Positions 52,339-61,811 of a DNA stretch of 64,000 nucleotides are shown here, in pieces (within the stretch, counting starts at the first letter, position 1; each line of letters begins with the position of its first letter). The notes beneath the pieces are model-generated. The model was not told the origin of the DNA. It searched no databases and saw only the letters and a list, made by a program, of their open reading frames with translations. This stretch comes from Pseudogracilibacillus sp037071985 (GTDB taxonomy: Bacteria; Bacillota; Bacilli; Bacillales; Amphibacillaceae). Made by a program: the position numbers and the translations under genes. The stretch covers positions 248,001-312,000 of the forward strand of contig NZ_JAXHDF010000002.1 in the NCBI RefSeq assembly GCF_037071985.1. Direction: 5' to 3'.

Positions 52339-52596
52339 CTAACAACAACGAAAACCTGTTAATGGAGATTTTTCCATCCCCATTCGTAAATGCCATTCAT
52401 GAAATTCTTCAAGCATGTATGGATATAGTTCTAGCGTATAATAAAACACCGGATTAGGTATCCCAATCATTTCGGAATATAGTAGTAGAAAAAACAAATC
52501 ATCTTCATCTCGAAGTTCACGAGCAATTTCCGATTTATGAGGCAGACTAATTACATCTTCATAATATTGGATGAGTTTTTTTATTTTGTCTAACAT
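52339..52596 (-). CDS. Small protein ending in Cys-Cys (cory-CC-star type)
   Basis: An 85-aa soluble protein, acidic and aromatic-rich (DDLFFLLLYSEMIGIPNPVF), with exactly two cysteines, the last two residues before the stop (TGFRCC). I recall a named family, cory-CC-star, with this C-terminal Cys pair and ArsA-like neighbours; this is from memory and unverified. The ATG at 52596 has AAGGAGG about 9-10 nt upstream; the frame extends to 52713 into repeat R3 with no other site. Directly upstream of the ArsA-like ATPase on the same strand. Possible roles: metal or thiol handing, or a docking tail for the ATPase. Confidence 0.72.
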   Translation of the reverse strand: MLDKIKKLIQYYEDVISLPHKSEIARELRDEDDLFFLLLYSEMIGIPNPVFYYTLELYPYMLEEFHEWHLRMGMEKSPLTGFRCC

Positions 52597-52689
52597 AATA
52601 GAAGTCCCCCTCCTTAATGAAAAAGGCTGGAAAAAACGTATTTTTATTAATGAAAAGACGAACAATGCTAGTTTGATAACAGTTTTGTA

Positions 52690-52960
52690 AATATACTCTC
52701 TCACCACAGGCATAAGAGTGACATCAGTGAAAGCAACGCTATACTTGCTTTCACTGTGCCTCCTTTACCACGGGAACAGCCTAAAGCTTCTGTATCTTCT
52801 CGCTTCTTAGTCGCTTTAAGGGTCTTCGAACTCGTTGGGCATCATGATCGTTTGTCCCCTCGGAAAATTTACTGTTCCCAAGGGCGATCAGTAGAACGTC
52901 CGATTGTCGGGCGTTGATCACAAACTTTGTGGATGGAACTGTTCGTCATTTCGGTTGCCG
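52690..52960 (+). repeat. Intergenic repeat family, copy R3
   Basis: Opens with TCTCACCACAGGCATAAGAG, then a perfect 12-bp hairpin CAGTGAAAGCAA (52725-52736) / TTGCTTTCACTG (52745-52756), then TGCCTCCTTTACCACGGGAA. The middle differs from R1 and R4 and carries TTAGTCGCTTTAAGGGTCTTCGA-type inverted parts. It fills the 284-bp gap between cstA and the Cys-Cys gene. Confidence 0.78.
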
Positions 52961-52997
52961 GTTTTATTTATGGCCTAACTTCTTATATATCTTTATC

Positions 52998-54743
52998 TTA
53001 AGGTAATGTCTTATCATGGTCAATTGGAGTATCTTTTCCTTTAGACAATGCTCCAAAGGATGTTAATACTATCCAAATTGCAAAGACAAATATTATAGCA
53101 CCGAAGACAAATAACAATGTGTCTGGATTAGAACCATACCAAGCCCATTCAAGTGCTACTTGCTGGAACAGTGCTATAAGCGTCATCCCAAGCACGAAGA
53201 ACATTGGAATTAAGACAACAGCATAGTTTCTACCAAGCCGTTTTAACCATACTGCAATTAAAAGTAAACTAATTGCAGCAAGTAACTGGTTCGCAGTACC
53301 GAATAATGGCCATAGTAAATATCCACCTGAGCCAAATCCATTAGGCCCTTCCGGTAATAATACTAGTGCAGCACTCGATAATACAGCAACAGATGTTGCT
53401 ACATGTTTTTTCTCCAATGCTGGAACTTTATATTCCATTCCAAGTTCCGCAATAATATAGCGCATTAATCGGACGGCAGAATCAAGTGTTGTTGCAGCAA
53501 AACTAACTACGATGATGGATACAATAGTTGTTGCAACATCAGTTGGGATAAATAACCCTTCAGCAAGTGTTGCTGCCCCTTGAACAAACACACCTAAACC
53601 CGCACCATTTGCGTCAGTAAAACTACTATAGGTAGCTAAAAAATCTTCTTTTGATGCGAAAAAGGTAACAACAGCTAATATAGAGATTAATGCTAAAATT
53701 CCCTCACCAACTGCCCCTAAATAACCGACAAAGCGTGCATCCGTTTCTTTATTCAATTGCTTTGACGATGTTCCTGAAGATACAAGTCCGTGGAAGCCTG
53801 AGATTGCTCCACAAGCGATAGTAATAAAGAGGAGCGGGAACCACGATTTATCCGTTACTGCATTTGTTGCGGGCGCAGTAATAGTAGGATTTGTAAATAG
53901 CAGTCCTAAATATAAAATACCAAGTCCCACGACAAGTTGATGTGAGTTAATGAAATCACGTGGCTGTAGTAACTTCCAAACCGGTAATGTAGACGCTATG
54001 TATACATAGACCATTAATATCATAATCCAAATAAAGAAAGCTGTTCCAACGGTGGACAGACCAAATAACCCAGTTCCATCCTCCCCTCCCATGTAACGGA
54101 TTAAATCAATTTGTAAAAATTGAAATTTACTAGCAAAAATAGCCGCCGCATACATAACTGCAAGGGCAATTAAAGATGGTACAAGCATTTTTTTCTGTCT
54201 TTTATAAACTGCATATCCAATCCATACCGCGAGTGGAATTTGGATAAATACCGGAAATACACTTGCTGGAAAGGTGATAAATAGATTTGCAATTACCCAG
54301 GCAAAAACAGCATTTACCATTAGCACTAAAATAAGAATAATAAACAAAAATAAGATCTTGGCTCGTTGACCAATTAATCTGTCCGCAAGAGTCCCAACTG
54401 ATTGACCTTTATGTCGAACAGACAATACTAATGTTCCGAAGTCATGAACTCCAGCAGCGAAAACAGTACCTAAAATAACCCATAAAAATGCAGGGATCCA
54501 TCCCCAATATACTGCAATAGCTGGTCCTAAAATTGGAGCTGCTCCAGCAACAGAGGTAAAATGATGACCCCATAATACAAATTTATTCGTTGGAACAAAA
54601 TCAACCCCATCTTTGTACTTATGTGCAGGCGTTACATAATTCGGATCAAGTTTAAAGATTTTTTCTGCAATAAATTTTGAATAGTACCGGTATCCTAACG
54701 CTAAAACCACTATTCCAATAATTGCAACTAAAATACCGCTCAA
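52998..54743 (-). CDS. cstA: Carbon starvation protein A (CstA) transporter
   Basis: A 581-aa, roughly 16-18-span membrane protein of the CstA family, a peptide or pyruvate transporter induced under carbon limitation. Family markers: TNKFVLWGHHFTSVAGAAPILGPAIA (about 52-77, spaced motif), VLGTVFAAGVHDFG, SVRHKGQSVG, and GFHGLVSSGTSSKQ. Possible carbon-catabolite control could not be seen (no cre box recognised). The ATG at 54743 has AAAGGGGG upstream. Single gene, with pepF upstream on the same strand 250 bp away. Confidence 0.94.
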   Translation of the reverse strand: MSGILVAIIGIVVLALGYRYYSKFIAEKIFKLDPNYVTPAHKYKDGVDFVPTNKFVLWGHHFTSVAGAAPILGPAIAVYWGWIPAFLWVILGTVFAAGVHDFGTLVLSVRHKGQSVGTLADRLIGQRAKILFLFIILILVLMVNAVFAWVIANLFITFPASVFPVFIQIPLAVWIGYAVYKRQKKMLVPSLIALAVMYAAAIFASKFQFLQIDLIRYMGGEDGTGLFGLSTVGTAFFIWIMILMVYVYIASTLPVWKLLQPRDFINSHQLVVGLGILYLGLLFTNPTITAPATNAVTDKSWFPLLFITIACGAISGFHGLVSSGTSSKQLNKETDARFVGYLGAVGEGILALISILAVVTFFASKEDFLATYSSFTDANGAGLGVFVQGAATLAEGLFIPTDVATTIVSIIVVSFAATTLDSAVRLMRYIIAELGMEYKVPALEKKHVATSVAVLSSAALVLLPEGPNGFGSGGYLLWPLFGTANQLLAAISLLLIAVWLKRLGRNYAVVLIPMFFVLGMTLIALFQQVALEWAWYGSNPDTLLFVFGAIIFVFAIWIVLTSFGALSKGKDTPIDHDKTLP

Positions 54744-54956
54744 TGTATTTCCCCCTTTTTAAGTAATAGAATTTATTACCAATATTGTAACATTTAAATT
54801 AAGTATTTCAATTGTTAAAAATTATCTAATAATTATTAACCTCTTAAAATATGTCTTTCAATCGCAATTTTAAACTATTCACACAAAAATTTAGAAATTT
54901 AAAACTTTTTATGATGATTCTAATTAGATATGTTTATGAAAAATTAGTTTCTTAAA

Positions 54957-54986
54957 CAAAAAAATACAGCCCCCTAGAGAGCTGTA
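54957..54986 (-). terminator. Terminator after pepF
   Basis: TACAGC (54965-54970) / GCTGTA (54981-54986), loop CCCCTAGAGA, followed on the minus strand by TTTTTTTG. Confidence 0.8.
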
Positions 54987-54992
54987 CGATTA

Positions 54993-56804
54993 CTATTTAG
55001 TTAATAACTCTTCAAATTCGTCTAATTTTTCTTTAAATACATCTAATGCTTGTAAGATTGGCTTTTTAGAAGTCATATCAACTCCTGCTTTTTTAAGAAC
55101 TTCAATCGGAAAATCACTACTTCCTGCTTTTAAGAAGTCTTTATATCTCTCTACTGCTACATCTTTCTCACTCAATATTTGATTTGCTAAAGAAGTTGCT
55201 GCAGAATAGCCGGTTGCATATTGATATACATAATAATTGTAATAAAAATGCGGTATTCGTGCCCATTCGAGTCCAATTGCTTCATCTACAGTTACATGTT
55301 CACCGAAGTACTTTTTATTTAAATCATAATAGATTTCTGTAAACGTATCAGCGGTCAATGGCTCGCCATTTTGAGCTCGGACATGGATATCATGTTCAAA
55401 TTCAGCAAACATCGTTTGACGGAATACTGTGCCACGGAATCCTTCAAGGAAATGATTTAAAATATATAACCGTTCTTTTTCATCCTCTAAATGATTCAGT
55501 AAATATTCATTTAATAATGCCTCATTACATGTAGAAGCAACTTCTGCGACAAAAATAGAGTAATTTCCATAGCGATAAGGCTGATTCTTCCTCGTATAAT
55601 AACTATGCAATGAATGACCTAATTCATGGGTTAAAGTGAATACATCATTAACTTTATTTTGCCAATTTAATAATATAAAAGGATTTGTACCGTACGAACC
55701 TGATGAATAGGCTCCACTTCTTTTTCCTTTATTTTCTATCACATCTATCCATCGGCTCTTGTATCCTTCTTTTATAATATCCGTATACTCTTCACCAAGT
55801 GGCGCTAAACTTTTTAATACATAGTCTTGTGCTTTCTCATACGATATTTTCATATCAACGCCTTCAACTAAAGGAACGTATAAATCATACATATGTAATT
55901 CATCCAAGTTCAACACTTTTTTTCTAAGTTCAGTATAGCGGTGAAGAAGTGGCAATTGCTCATTAACAGCGTCAACTAAATTGTCATATACTGTTTCTGG
56001 AATATTGTTCGAATCTAGCGCCGAATGTCTTGCGGAACGGTAATTTCTAACTTTTGCGTAGAAATTATCTTTTTTAACATTTCCATTCAATGTCGATGCA
56101 AATGTATTTTTAAAACTCCCGAATGTTTCATACATTGCTTCAAAAGCAGCTTTTCTAACATCTCGATTTTTCGATTCCAAAAATCGGACATATCGACCAT
56201 GAGTAAGTTCAACTTCTTCTCCATTTTCATCTGTGATTAATGGAAATTTCAAATCTGCATTGTTCAACATTCCAAACGTTTGAGACGGTGTCTGAAGTGA
56301 TTCGGAAGCTTCTGATAAAAGTACTTCCTCTTTCTCACTTAAAATATGTTCTTTTTGTCGACTGATTTCATCTAGCGTTAATTTATATTCTTGTAGTTCC
56401 TTTTTATCTTTCTGAAATGATTCAAGTTTTGTATGATCAATTTTCAAAATTTCGGGAACGATAAAACTCATCGTGCTTGAAGCAAGCGTTAAAATACTTT
56501 CAGCTTTTTGGTTCATTGCTTGATAAAAAGAGTTTGTTGTATCTTCGTCGTATTTCATATGCGAATATGTATATAGTTTTCCAAGACGCTCAGAAAGTTC
56601 ATCTTGCAATTTAAACATATTATACAAATTGTCAGCTGAATCCCCTAATTTATCTTGATACTGTTTAATTTTAGGAATATCCTGATTTAATGCCTTAAAC
56701 TCTTCCTCCCATTTTTCATCCGATTCAAAAATTGTTGATAAATCCCACGTTAATTCAACAGGAACCTCTTCCCGCTTTGGAATTTCTTTCGTCATTTCAG
56801 TCAT
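54993..56804 (-). CDS. pepF: Oligoendopeptidase F
   Basis: Cytosolic zinc metallopeptidase of family M3 cleaving peptides of about 7-17 residues. The 603-aa protein has the HExxH zinc site in THELGHSLHSYY, followed about 25 residues later by the third ligand Glu in FVAEVASTCNEALL, the M3 signature. N-terminal PepF/M3 domain (WDLSTIFESDEKWEEEF). The ATG at 56804 has AAGGAGG 9 nt upstream. In B. subtilis PepF (YjbG) lies beside coiA and mecA, as here. Confidence 0.96.
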   Translation of the reverse strand: MTEMTKEIPKREEVPVELTWDLSTIFESDEKWEEEFKALNQDIPKIKQYQDKLGDSADNLYNMFKLQDELSERLGKLYTYSHMKYDEDTTNSFYQAMNQKAESILTLASSTMSFIVPEILKIDHTKLESFQKDKKELQEYKLTLDEISRQKEHILSEKEEVLLSEASESLQTPSQTFGMLNNADLKFPLITDENGEEVELTHGRYVRFLESKNRDVRKAAFEAMYETFGSFKNTFASTLNGNVKKDNFYAKVRNYRSARHSALDSNNIPETVYDNLVDAVNEQLPLLHRYTELRKKVLNLDELHMYDLYVPLVEGVDMKISYEKAQDYVLKSLAPLGEEYTDIIKEGYKSRWIDVIENKGKRSGAYSSGSYGTNPFILLNWQNKVNDVFTLTHELGHSLHSYYTRKNQPYRYGNYSIFVAEVASTCNEALLNEYLLNHLEDEKERLYILNHFLEGFRGTVFRQTMFAEFEHDIHVRAQNGEPLTADTFTEIYYDLNKKYFGEHVTVDEAIGLEWARIPHFYYNYYVYQYATGYSAATSLANQILSEKDVAVERYKDFLKAGSSDFPIEVLKKAGVDMTSKKPILQALDVFKEKLDEFEELLTK

Positions 56805-56873
56805 TTTAACAGTCCTCCTTAAAATATCATCTAATCCTTATTATAGTGAATTATGTAAAATTCATTCCCGTTC

Positions 56874-58058
56874 TTAATTGTGATTATACATGAAAGAGTT
56901 TAAAAGTTCATCGTCTCCTTCCAAAGATTGTTCTATATGGTTGTAAAAAGTGATTGGCTTACATTTCTTATACAGATTAGATGACATAATTTGAATTATT
57001 TTTAAATCATGAAGATATGTCAAATATTCTACAATCGGAGAAACTTTAGGAACAATGAATCGGTTATTAGTATTATCTGATTGGAATGGTCGAAGATATT
57101 GTGCAGCTTGCTTTAACGAAAAACTATCGCCAACTTTTAAAGAATGTAAGAAATCAATTATGAAACGGCTTTGCCAATTCCAAGTGGGTACAGACATGCT
57201 ATATTGAGAGCGGATCGGAAGATGAACAATCGAAGGTAGGTGTTGAACATGCAACCTTTTTTCATACAACCATTTTTTCCAAATGTATTCTCTCCCATAA
57301 ACATTTGTATTTTTGAGACGAAACTTTCTTTTCTCAGGCCTCCATAAGCTAAATAGTCTTTTTTCAGAAAAATAGGACGGAGTAAAAAGTTTTGGGAAAG
57401 ATGTTTCATTCATTTTTTTAAATGTAAAATTCACTAGTGCCCGATTTGTACTTGTCAATATGAGGTCATGAATAATGGAAAAGTTTTTTCTCTGTGGACA
57501 AAAATAAAATATAGTTGTAGGAAGTTTTGAGGAAAATTGATGAATGAATTGTAAAGTAAAATCATTCAGTGCCATATGATTCGTTGATATGCGATTAAAT
57601 TGATTTCCTCCTAATATCCAGATCGGTAAGATATTTAATCGTTCATATCCTGTATTTCTATGTTGAATGTCCTTAGCTGAGATTGTTGCGCATTGAAATT
57701 CAACGGCGAAGGTAAGTTGTTTGGTCTTAATTAAAAGATCAGGACGTTGATTAATTTGAGGAATAAAGGCTTCTAATTGTGTGGGGATGTTTTGTTTTTG
57801 AAACCATTCATATAATAATAATTTACCGTACTGATGATAGGTTCCTTCTCCCCCTGATCGAATCGAACAGTTAGAAGAGTTTTTATGCGCAAAATGTGGA
57901 ATTACCTTAGGTCCTGCTCTAACAATCACTTGTTCATTACATTCTGGACAATAAAACTTTACTCTTTTTCGTAATAGTTCTATCTGTCTTTTTGGAAGTA
58001 TAGCAAGTGTGACATACTTTCCTTTTTCAGTTATTGCTTTTAACACAGATTCGAACAC
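56874..58058 (-). CDS. coiA: Competence protein CoiA
   Basis: Nuclease-like competence protein acting after DNA uptake, needed for recombination of incoming single strands. The 394-aa protein has an N-terminal zinc-finger-like region (FYCPECNEQVIVRAGPKVIPHFAHK, spaced Cys/His), then a restriction-like nuclease core (QRPDLLIK...FAVEFQCATIS). GTG at 58058 is the upstream start, but AAGGAT is only 1-2 nt before it; a second in-frame GTG at 58046 is better spaced (about 12 nt). Upstream of pepF, downstream of mecA. Confidence 0.93.
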   Translation of the reverse strand: MFESVLKAITEKGKYVTLAILPKRQIELLRKRVKFYCPECNEQVIVRAGPKVIPHFAHKNSSNCSIRSGGEGTYHQYGKLLLYEWFQKQNIPTQLEAFIPQINQRPDLLIKTKQLTFAVEFQCATISAKDIQHRNTGYERLNILPIWILGGNQFNRISTNHMALNDFTLQFIHQFSSKLPTTIFYFCPQRKNFSIIHDLILTSTNRALVNFTFKKMNETSFPKLFTPSYFSEKRLFSLWRPEKRKFRLKNTNVYGREYIWKKWLYEKRLHVQHLPSIVHLPIRSQYSMSVPTWNWQSRFIIDFLHSLKVGDSFSLKQAAQYLRPFQSDNTNNRFIVPKVSPIVEYLTYLHDLKIIQIMSSNLYKKCKPITFYNHIEQSLEGDDELLNSFMYNHN

Positions 58059-58136
58059 ATCCTTATATATATTTGAGGCTTACTTACTATATTTCGACAA
58101 AGTATACTAAAATCCTGCAAAAATAAAAAATAAAAA

Positions 58137-58156
58137 GACATTCATTATCGAATGCC
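58137..58156 (-). terminator. Terminator after mecA
   Basis: Minus strand GGCATTC / GAATGTC with a 6-nt loop (one G-U pair), then TTTTTATTTTT. Confidence 0.78.
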
Positions 58157-58184
58157 TTTTAATTCATCATCTACTTTAATTAAT

Positions 58185-58859
58185 TTATACATTGAAATGC
58201 TGTTTCATTTGATTGAATACGTTATGATCTATAATCACCTTACCGTATTCCTCCAATATATGATACGTTACATCTGATTCTGTACTATACTCTAATATTT
58301 GGCTCACAATATCTTCTTGATATTCAAACTGTTCTGAAGAAATTTCTACATATAAAAAATAGTTATTTTCATAGTAATACAAAGATGTTACCAACTCTGG
58401 ATCATATTCACCCTGAAAATAATGACTAAGCTGAATGACATCCTCTAAATCATTAAATTTTGCTGTCATCCATAAGCTTGTATCTTCAAGTTCTTCCTCA
58501 TCTTCATCTTCTTTGTGACCAAACTTCTCATCTAATATACTTTTTGCTTTTTCATTTATTGTTATATCAATCGTATCATCGATGTCTTCTATGGAATCAA
58601 TCGGTGTTCCACCTTTAGAAATTTGTGCTTTTGTTACAATGATTTCTAAACCTTTTTCTAATGCTTGAACTTGTATCCACAAAGGGCCCTCTACAGAGAA
58701 GTCTTCTTTGTAATTTACTTCATCCATCATTTGCCAAAACAGTTGTTCACTGCGTTCCCGATTGTACCATATTTCTTCTCGTTCAAATCCACGATCTTCG
58801 ATATCTACATATGAGATATAAAATTTTACCGTGTTTTCATTTATTCTTTCTATTTCCAT
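58185..58859 (-). CDS. mecA: Adaptor protein MecA
   Basis: ClpC adaptor delivering ComK and other substrates to ClpCP. The 224-aa protein has the N-terminal MecA domain (IERINENTVKFYISYVDIEDRGFEREEIWYN, spaced here over 1-33). An acidic linker (EDEDEEELED) and a C-terminal ClpC-binding domain (TAKFNDLEDVIQLSHYF) follow. Length 224 aa is typical. The ATG at 58859 is preceded by AGGGAGAGG. Divergent or upstream context: spx lies beyond a long repeat-containing gap. Confidence 0.95.
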   Translation of the reverse strand: MEIERINENTVKFYISYVDIEDRGFEREEIWYNRERSEQLFWQMMDEVNYKEDFSVEGPLWIQVQALEKGLEIIVTKAQISKGGTPIDSIEDIDDTIDITINEKAKSILDEKFGHKEDEDEEELEDTSLWMTAKFNDLEDVIQLSHYFQGEYDPELVTSLYYYENNYFLYVEISSEQFEYQEDIVSQILEYSTESDVTYHILEEYGKVIIDHNVFNQMKQHFNV

Positions 58860-59661
58860 TCAATACCTCTCCCTTCTATTAGAATAACTAAAAGCTTAAG
58901 CACCTTAAAAGAATTAGGTGGAAGAGATTACTCCAACAGTACATATTTATTCCCTTAAACTTATTGTATGTTATTTTAATTATTTTGAAAATATTAATGC
59001 CCATTTTGTGTATGAATATTAATATACTATTTTACCTCAATTTAATCAATATTTCACTACCACTTTTTCTATAGAAGATATTTCAATTAATTATAATAAA
59101 CATTTAGGATCGATTTGTTTAAATACTCAACCTTCGTTGTGTGAAGTAGATAAATAAACCTTGGGAGTATTAGGAAGTTTAAAGATTCACATCCTTAGTT
59201 GTATTTTCAATTAACTGATACTGTGCAGTAACTTATATATGGATGAAGCTGATTAACCGCTCTGCACAGTTTGATACTTCTATTACAAAGGTTGATTGAA
59301 TCCGTAGAGCAGTCGACTCCTGGGACTGTAGCTCCGCTTTCGTCCCAGCGAAAACATTTGTGGGAAAAGCACGAGTCTGAAGACCCCGTAGGAAGCGTTC
59401 TTTGCTTCCGAGGAGGCTGAAGCCGTGCCCACGGTAAAGGAGACACAGTGAAAGCGAGTGTTAGCGTAGCTTGAACTAATGTCGCTCTTATGCCTGTGGT
59501 GAAAGCGAACTGCCCCAAGGCGGAAATCAACGCTGTAGTTTACTAGGTTTACAAATCTTCACTACTGAACAGTTTACGTTTTTTGTACAAAACAGTTTTA
59601 GCATAATAAGGTTGTCCAGATATCAAATGACTTTGTTGGTGTGGAAGTTGAGTTTAAATAG
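58860..59661. other. Gap upstream of mecA with repeat R4
   Basis: About 800 bp. The mecA promoter side (58860-59295) shows no gene and no recognised motif. The right half is occupied by repeat copy R4 and then spacer to the spx terminator. Confidence 0.6.
59296..59542 (-). repeat. Intergenic repeat family, copy R4
   Basis: On the minus strand it opens GCTTTCACCACAGGCATAAG, GCGACATTAG, CAAGCTACGCTAACACTCGC, then TTTCACTGTGTCTCCTTTAC and CTTCAGCCTCCTCGG, GGGGTCTTCAGACTCGTGC, GGGACGAAAGCGGAGC and CCCAGGAGTCGACTGC. It is the most intact copy and shares its 5' half with R1 nearly base for base. The 107-codon frame through it (59207-59530) has no ribosome binding site. Confidence 0.85.
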
Positions 59662-59701
59662 AAAAATCGCAAACCGATAATATTACTGGTTTGCGATTTT
59701 T
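59662..59701 (-). terminator. Terminator after spx
   Basis: AAAAATCGCAAACC (59662-59675) / GGTTTGCGATTTTT (59688-59701), perfect 14-bp stem, 23 nt past the spx stop. Confidence 0.92.
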
Positions 59702-59724
59702 AAAAAGCATCTTGTATAGCCAAA

Positions 59725-60120
59725 TTAATTGACCATTTTCTGCGCTTCTCTTAATTGGAATGTACGTACAGTTCTTGGTAGAAAGCGACGAATTTCATCT
59801 TCATTATACCCTACTTGAAGTCTTTTTTCGTCAAGGATAATTGGTCTGCGTAATAGACCTGGATTGTTTTGGATCAAATCGAACAAATCTTTCAATGGAA
59901 GTTGTTCAATATTGACATCTAGCTTTTGAAATACTTTCGACCTTGTAGAGATAATTTCATCAGTTCCATCTTCTGTCATACGTAAAATCTCTTTAATCTC
60001 GTCCAATGACAGTGGTTCTGAAAAAATGTTTCGTTCCTTATAACCTATATTGTGTTCTTCTAACCATGCCTTTGCTTTACGGCAAGATGTACAACTTGGC
60101 GAGGTATAGAGTGTTACCAT
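59725..60120 (-). CDS. spx: Transcriptional regulator Spx
   Basis: ArsC-fold regulator that binds the RNA polymerase alpha C-terminal domain and activates thiol-stress genes when its N-terminal disulfide forms. The 131-aa length is exact for Spx. Redox switch Cys10 and Cys13 in SPSCTSCRKAKAWL; the GTDEIISTRSKVFQKL stretch holds the Gly/Arg alpha-binding surface; C-terminal RPIILDEKRLQVGYNED. ATG at 60120; GAGGAGTGAAG upstream. Fits the spx-mecA-coiA-pepF neighbourhood of Bacillus. ClpXP/ClpC links to MecA nearby are known. Confidence 0.96.
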   Translation of the reverse strand: MVTLYTSPSCTSCRKAKAWLEEHNIGYKERNIFSEPLSLDEIKEILRMTEDGTDEIISTRSKVFQKLDVNIEQLPLKDLFDLIQNNPGLLRRPIILDEKRLQVGYNEDEIRRFLPRTVRTFQLREAQKMVN

Positions 60121-60789
60121 GTAACTTCACTCCTCATTTCTACTGAATATATCTTTATTGAACTTCTCATAATGCTTGCATCACGAGATTCCCGATCCTG
60201 TTCACTCAGGAGGGCTCACTCCGTAGTCCTTACGGTGCAGAAATCAAAGTATCGGTAATTCATTCCTAAACATGTGATGTTCCTCACATTTCACCGTACT
60301 TTCAATTGATTAATATATGCAACAGACGCTTTTTCCATACGCCAATTACATAGATAACCCTTGTAGATAAAGGATTAATTTATTAAATAAGAATTACTTT
60401 AAATAAACTTTCATTATAAATTATACTATAATTGTCAAGCGAAAGGTAGAGCTTTTTGTAAATTATTTAACCCAATTTATGAAATGTCATAAATTTGTTA
60501 CAAGTTGTAGCTACATACATGTAGAGTACCCAAAACTTATTTTAAATAAACATTAGTTTCAAATATTTCTCAGTATTATTATTAATGCAGCTCATTTTTC
60601 AAGCTTAGTACTTTATTATACCATTTTTCTCGTTAAATAACCTTGTCTATACTAAAACTTGCTTTCACCAATTTCGTAGTATATCATTTAATAAGGAATA
60701 TAGGAAGTGAGACGCGCAGTTCATTGATTTCTTTTCACAAAGAAAATAATGGACTTTTTTAAACTGAAAATTATTGGAGTGAATAAAGG
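60121..60789. other. spx-trpS intergenic region
   Basis: 669 bp between divergent spx and trpS. On the minus strand a TTGACA (about 60434-60439) and overlapping TATAAT-like boxes make a likely spx promoter, but the spacing (14 bp) is short. A decayed G/C-richer patch (60185-60300) resembles repeat family fragments. No T-box conserved AGGGTGG-ACCGCG was found before trpS. Confidence 0.45.
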
Positions 60790-61770
60790 TTGAAAACGAT
60801 ATTTTCCGGCATTCAGCCAAGTGGGACATTAACCCTTGGTAATTATTTAGGAGCAATTAAACAATTTGTCCAACTACAGCATGAACATCACTGTTATTTT
60901 TGCATTGTTGATCAACATGCGATCACAGTACCCCAAGAGCCAAAAACGTTAAAAAACAATATTAAATCATTGGCTGCATTGTATATAGCTTCCGGAATTG
61001 ATCCGGAGAAGACTACTCTATTTGTTCAATCTGAAGTCCCAGCACATACAGAATTAGGTTGGATGTTACAATCAATGACCTATATGGGTGAGTTGGAAAG
61101 AATGACACAATTTAAAGATAAATCTGAAGGTAGAAGTGCTGTTTCCTCTGCTTTATTTACTTATCCGACATTAATGGCAGCTGATATTTTATTATATCAA
61201 GCAAACATCGTTCCAGTAGGTGACGATCAAACACAACATTTGGAATTAACGAGAGATATTGCAGATCGATTTAACAATCGTTTTGGGGATACATTTGTAT
61301 TACCGGAAATTCGTATTCCAGATGTCGGGGCAAGAATTATGTCATTACAAGAACCAACTAAGAAAATGAGTAAATCAGATGAAAATACACGTAGTTTTAT
61401 CTCAATGCTTGATACACCGAAACAAATGGAAAAGAAAATTAAAAGTGCTGTCACTGACTCAGATGGTGTAGTAAAATTCGATAAAGATAATAAACCAGGC
61501 GTATCTAATTTGCTTTCCATCTTTGCTAGTTGTACAGGTGAATCCATTGAAGCTGTCGAAGAACATTTTAAAGACAAAAGATATGGAGATTTAAAAAAGG
61601 AAGTTGCTCAGGCAGTAGTTGACACGTTGGCGCCAATTAAAGAAAGGCACGATGAATTAATTAATTCTAAAGAACTTGATGAGATTTTAACCAATGGAGC
61701 AGAGAAAGCTCATAAAGTTGCAAGTAAGACTCTTAATAAAGCGAAAAAGAAAATGGGTTTAATACGTTAA
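60790..61770 (+). CDS. trpS: Tryptophan-tRNA ligase
   Basis: Class I aminoacyl-tRNA synthetase charging tRNA-Trp. The 326-aa protein has the HIGH-like TLGNYLG at about 15-21 and KMSKS at 192-196, with the dimer and Trp-pocket segments (VGDDQTQHLELTRDI). Start codon TTG at 60790 with GGAG about 12 nt upstream; no ATG precedes MKTIF. Divergent from spx. In B. subtilis trpS carries a T-box leader; none is apparent here. Confidence 0.96.
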   Translation: MKTIFSGIQPSGTLTLGNYLGAIKQFVQLQHEHHCYFCIVDQHAITVPQEPKTLKNNIKSLAALYIASGIDPEKTTLFVQSEVPAHTELGWMLQSMTYMGELERMTQFKDKSEGRSAVSSALFTYPTLMAADILLYQANIVPVGDDQTQHLELTRDIADRFNNRFGDTFVLPEIRIPDVGARIMSLQEPTKKMSKSDENTRSFISMLDTPKQMEKKIKSAVTDSDGVVKFDKDNKPGVSNLLSIFASCTGESIEAVEEHFKDKRYGDLKKEVAQAVVDTLAPIKERHDELINSKELDEILTNGAEKAHKVASKTLNKAKKKMGLIR

Positions 61771-61774
61771 AGAA

Positions 61775-61810
61775 AAAGAAAATCAGAAAGAAATTTTTCT
61801 GATTTTCTTT
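61775..61810. terminator. Bidirectional terminator between trpS and yjbA
   Basis: AAAGAAAATCAGAAA (61775-61789) / TTTCTGATTTTCTTT (61796-61810), perfect 15-bp stem with a 6-nt loop; T-runs in both directions. Confidence 0.88.
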
Positions 61811-61811
61811 T

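Noticed and set aside
59207..59530. 107-codon open frame (-)
   Set aside because: Runs through repeat R4; no ribosome binding site and no recognisable domain.
60480..60789. T-box leader before trpS
   Set aside because: Expected by analogy with B. subtilis, but no AGGGTGG-ACCGCG antiterminator sequence or terminator hairpin is visible.
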